DNA of 64,000 nt from Methanobacteriota archaeon. GTDB lineage: Archaea > Halobacteriota > Methanomicrobia > Methanomicrobiales > Methanoculleaceae. Positions 61,733-64,000 of this stretch are shown piece by piece. The position numbers and the translations under genes were made by a program. The stretch spans positions 188,497 through 252,496 of the forward strand of contig JAENYE010000003.1 in NCBI GenBank assembly GCA_016841955.1, read 5' to 3'. The stretch's first letter is position 1; each line of letters begins with the position of its first letter. The notes beneath the pieces were generated by a model. It was given only the letters and a program-made list of their open reading frames with translations. It searched no databases and was not told the origin of the DNA.

Positions 61733-63280
61733 ATGGAACCCCTGACGGCAGACAGGATCGTCGAGAAGATACGGGAGATCGAGCAGGGCGTAGGAAAGCT
61801 CTCCCCGATGCAGAAGGTCCTCATCGGGACCGACGGATCGGTGACCAACCTGCTTGAGATGGCTACGGGCCATCCCGTCACCATCACCACCCGCGTTCAG
61901 GACGTTATCGGCGCCGACCCCGGGACCGCGGCGGCACTTGATATCGAGCCGGGCGACGAGGTCAACTACCGTGTGGTGGAGTTGAAGGATAGCGTAACGG
62001 GGGAAGTCCTCATCCATGCGGTCTCCTGCACCCCGCTCCGGCGGCTCGCGCCGGAGTTCAGGCAGGACCTCATGCGGGCGGATATCCCGATAGGCAGGAT
62101 CCTCTGCCGCCACCGGATAGAGTCGCGCCGGGAGATCACCGATGCCCGCGTCATCCGCGCCGGTACGGACCTGGCCCGGACGTTCAACGTCCACCGGTGC
62201 GAACCGATGCTCTCCCGGAAATACCGGATCATCCACCACGAGGAGCCGCTGATCGCCATCGAGGAGGTCTTCCCCTGCACGGCGTTTGCGGACGAGATCA
62301 GGGTGCTGGTCGATGCCCCGTCACGGATCCACATAACCCTGCTCGATATGAACGGCGCCTCGGGCAGGGTGGACGGCGGGGTCGGGGTCACCCTCGACGA
62401 GCCCGGGTGCGTCCTGGATGCGCGGAAAGGTACGGGGATCGAGGTGCGCGGCGGCGACGAGGAAGCCCGCCGCAGGGTTGCCGAAGCGGCCCGCGTGGTG
62501 ACGGAAGGGCTCGGACTGCCGGGAGGTGCGGAGATCGCCCTCCATACCACCGCACGGCAGCATGCCGGGCTCGGGAGCGGGACGCAGATTGCGCTCGCCA
62601 CGGCCGCCGCCCTCTGCCGGCTCTACGACCGGGACGTCCGGGTATCCGACCTTGCGAGGGTCGTCGGCCGCGGCGGGACCTCCGGCATCGGCACGGCGGC
62701 GTTCGAGCAGGGCGGGTTCATCCTGGACGGCGGACACCGGTTCGGAACTCCCGGGGCCAAACAGGATTTCCGTCCGTCGGCGGCATCGAGGGGCATCACG
62801 CCGCCGCCGGTTCTCGCCCGGCACAGTTTCCCGGATGACTGGCGCATCCTGCTTGTGACGCCGAACACCGGTGCTGGGGCGCACGGGGAAGGAGAGGTCG
62901 ATATCTTCCGCACGCACTGCCCGGTGCCGCTCGATGAGGTGCGGGAGCTCTGCCACGAGGTGCTCATGCGGATGATCCCGGGCCTTGTCGAGCACGACCT
63001 CGACCTCTTCGGCTCGGCGATCAATAGGACACAAGCCCTCGGGTTCAAGAAGGTCGAGGTGGCCATGCAGCACCCGGTCGTTCCCTCGCTCCTCGAGGCG
63101 ACGGTGCAGGCCGGCGCCGCCGGTGCGGGCCTGAGTTCGTTCGGGCCGACGGTCTACGCCGTCGGGGATTCCGGGATGGCGGATGTGGCCCGGGCGGCGA
63201 CGGAGATCCTGGGTGACCGGGAAGGGTCGGTGCTCCTGACGCAGGCGAGGAACTGCGGGGCGATCGTGCGGACAGAGTGA
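61733..63280 (+). CDS. chorismate-lyase-like / beta-ribofuranosylaminobenzene 5'-phosphate synthase fusion
   Basis: Two enzymes in 515 residues. Residues 1 to about 185 resemble the DUF98/chorismate pyruvate-lyase fold (I-G-T-D-G-S-V-T near 31-38; I-P-I-G-R-I-L near 118-124). Residues from about 190 are RFAP synthase, a GHMP-kinase relative that couples PRPP to a para-substituted benzoate at the start of methanopterin synthesis; H-A-G-L-G-S-G-T-Q (277-285) is its phosphate loop. Methanogen RFAP synthase is reported to use 4-hydroxybenzoate, the product of a chorismate lyase, so the fusion joins consecutive steps. Confidence 0.88.
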   Translation: MEPLTADRIVEKIREIEQGVGKLSPMQKVLIGTDGSVTNLLEMATGHPVTITTRVQDVIGADPGTAAALDIEPGDEVNYRVVELKDSVTGEVLIHAVSCTPLRRLAPEFRQDLMRADIPIGRILCRHRIESRREITDARVIRAGTDLARTFNVHRCEPMLSRKYRIIHHEEPLIAIEEVFPCTAFADEIRVLVDAPSRIHITLLDMNGASGRVDGGVGVTLDEPGCVLDARKGTGIEVRGGDEEARRRVAEAARVVTEGLGLPGGAEIALHTTARQHAGLGSGTQIALATAAALCRLYDRDVRVSDLARVVGRGGTSGIGTAAFEQGGFILDGGHRFGTPGAKQDFRPSAASRGITPPPVLARHSFPDDWRILLVTPNTGAGAHGEGEVDIFRTHCPVPLDEVRELCHEVLMRMIPGLVEHDLDLFGSAINRTQALGFKKVEVAMQHPVVPSLLEATVQAGAAGAGLSSFGPTVYAVGDSGMADVARAATEILGDREGSVLLTQARNCGAIVRTE

Positions 63281-63593
63281 CGCCTCGCCCGGCCGCATTT
63301 CATAAGAACAGGTCAAGTATCCAGCATTTCCAGCCCTGGCGGCAGGAACAGGCTTCGTTTTGACACTGTAGAACCTGCTACATTCCGCCCCCGATATATT
63401 TTAATAGTTTTATAATACTGCAGGCATGGATGCTCGCCAGCACTGCTGATCCCCGATCCGCAGGCAGGAGCCACACCGGGATTTGTTTGAGGCAAAGACC
63501 GGCCGGTTTCTGCAATCCAACCAGAGCACCCGCATCAATCCGGGGAATGCCCTGAAGTACCTCGTAGAGGGATCTAAAAAATCGAGGGATGAG
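63281..63593. other. 313-base intergenic region
   Basis: Contains an AT-rich patch GATATATTTTAATAG (about 63392-63406) followed by TTTTATAATAC that looks like the promoter of the downstream glycosyltransferase, implying a leader of roughly 150 bases. I see no gene or repeat in the rest. Confidence 0.45.
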
Positions 63594-64000
63594 ATGGTGT
63601 TATCTGGTGTTTCAGTCGTTATCCCTCTCTACAACAAAGGTCCCTACATCGCCCGTGCCTTAAACTCGGTCCTCGCCCAGACCGTCCGGGACTTCGAGGT
63701 GATCGTGGTGGACGACGGTTCCACCGACGACGGGGCGGAGGTCGTCAGGGGGTTTGCCGACCCCCGGATCCGGCTGATCCGGCAGGAGAACCGGGGGGTG
63801 TCGGCGGCGAGAAACAGGGGGATTGAGGCGGCCCGGGGGGAACTGGTTGCGTTCCTGGATGCTGACGATGAATGGATGCCGGGGCATCTTGAAGCCCTGT
63901 TGAGACTGCGGGACAAGTACCCTCGCGCCGGGGCATACGGGACAGCCTACCTTTTAAAAGAGAAGGATTCGGCGCCCCAGGGCCCACGATTCAGTGCCGA
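63594..64000 (+). CDS. family 2 glycosyltransferase (3' end cut by window edge)
   Basis: The first 135 codons of a GT2 enzyme are visible. S-V-V-I-P-L-Y-N-K-G-P-Y-I-A-R-A at the N-terminus, V-V-D-D-G-S-T-D-D-G binding the nucleotide, and F-L-D-A-D-D-E-W-M-P containing the metal-binding D-x-D are all present. GAGGGATGAG lies directly before the ATG; GTG 63597 is an alternative. The acceptor-specific part is outside the window. Confidence 0.9.
   Translation, partial: MVLSGVSVVIPLYNKGPYIARALNSVLAQTVRDFEVIVVDDGSTDDGAEVVRGFADPRIRLIRQENRGVSAARNRGIEAARGELVAFLDADDEWMPGHLEALLRLRDKYPRAGAYGTAYLLKEKDSAPQGPRFSA

Overview
The window is one stretch of a GC-rich archaeal chromosome, almost certainly a methanogen of the order Methanomicrobiales (Methanoculleus or a close relative; the genus is my inference). 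The evidence is a methanogenesis marker 12 gene, a methanopterin-biosynthesis RFAP synthase, an F420-dependent LLM oxidoreductase, a stand-alone Dsr-like protein, GGAA-N6-TTCC (NrpR-type) operators upstream of ammonium transporters, archaeal L7Ae/S28e/L24e and EF-1alpha/S10 genes, TATA-box promoters and the cobalamin gene cobZ. I found no rRNA, tRNA, CRISPR array or insertion sequence. Because of the GC bias, many long open frames run opposite real genes; these were discarded.

Layout. 1-6 kb: the end-truncated UPF0182 membrane protein, manC (GDP-mannose supply), a TPR protein and a GalE-like epimerase, all on the minus strand. 6-8.4 kb: a XerA-type recombinase beside a 1.4 kb stretch without a convincing gene. 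8.4-16 kb: a conserved unknown, a MobB-MoaE fusion and a GlmM-type mutase as one overlapping series; then an 1188-residue helical-repeat protein overlapping an acylphosphatase, which converges on a solo Cas1-like gene. 16-24 kb: two PaaK-type CoA ligases plus an ACT protein, two DUF1538 proteins plus a PII-like protein, a hexulose-phosphate synthase/RraA fusion and an FGD-like oxidoreductase. 24-28 kb: two tandem amt-glnK operons, each with an NrpR-type operator.

28-35 kb: DUF2115, a nitroreductase, a TraB-family/YkgJ/GMP synthase A series, cobT facing cobZ-cobS (cobalamin nucleotide-loop assembly) and a Dsr-like protein. 35-47 kb: EF-1alpha and S10 followed by an Agl23-type membrane protein; a CetZ-type tubulin homologue with a secreted coiled-coil partner; then an overlapping run of FAD oxidoreductase, GT2, UPF0104 and DUF2298 (YYY) genes that looks like a polyprenol-linked glycosylation module. 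47-53 kb: L7Ae-S28e-L24e-ndk, MarC, a nitrilase-family hydrolase, a YdjM-like protein, threonine synthase, DUF5803-like and a frameshifted LysE-type exporter. 53-64 kb: the porGDAB operon, hexuloisomerase, methanogenesis marker 12, a DUF368 transporter, an epimerase, phosphoglycerate mutase, a chorismate-lyase/RFAP-synthase fusion and a truncated glycosyltransferase.

How the parts fit together. HPS/RraA and PHI supply pentose phosphates. POR and ApgM serve the C3 part of central carbon metabolism. ManC, GlmM, two epimerases and several glycosyltransferase-like membrane proteins serve surface glycans. Intergenic regions carry two dispersed repeat families: tandem mini-hairpin arrays and GCGAAG-rich inverted repeats. 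The observations I would check first are the solo Cas1 that lacks its usual catalytic glutamate, the chorismate-lyase/RFAP-synthase fusion, the mini-hairpin arrays and the palindrome covering the start codon of the HPS/RraA gene.
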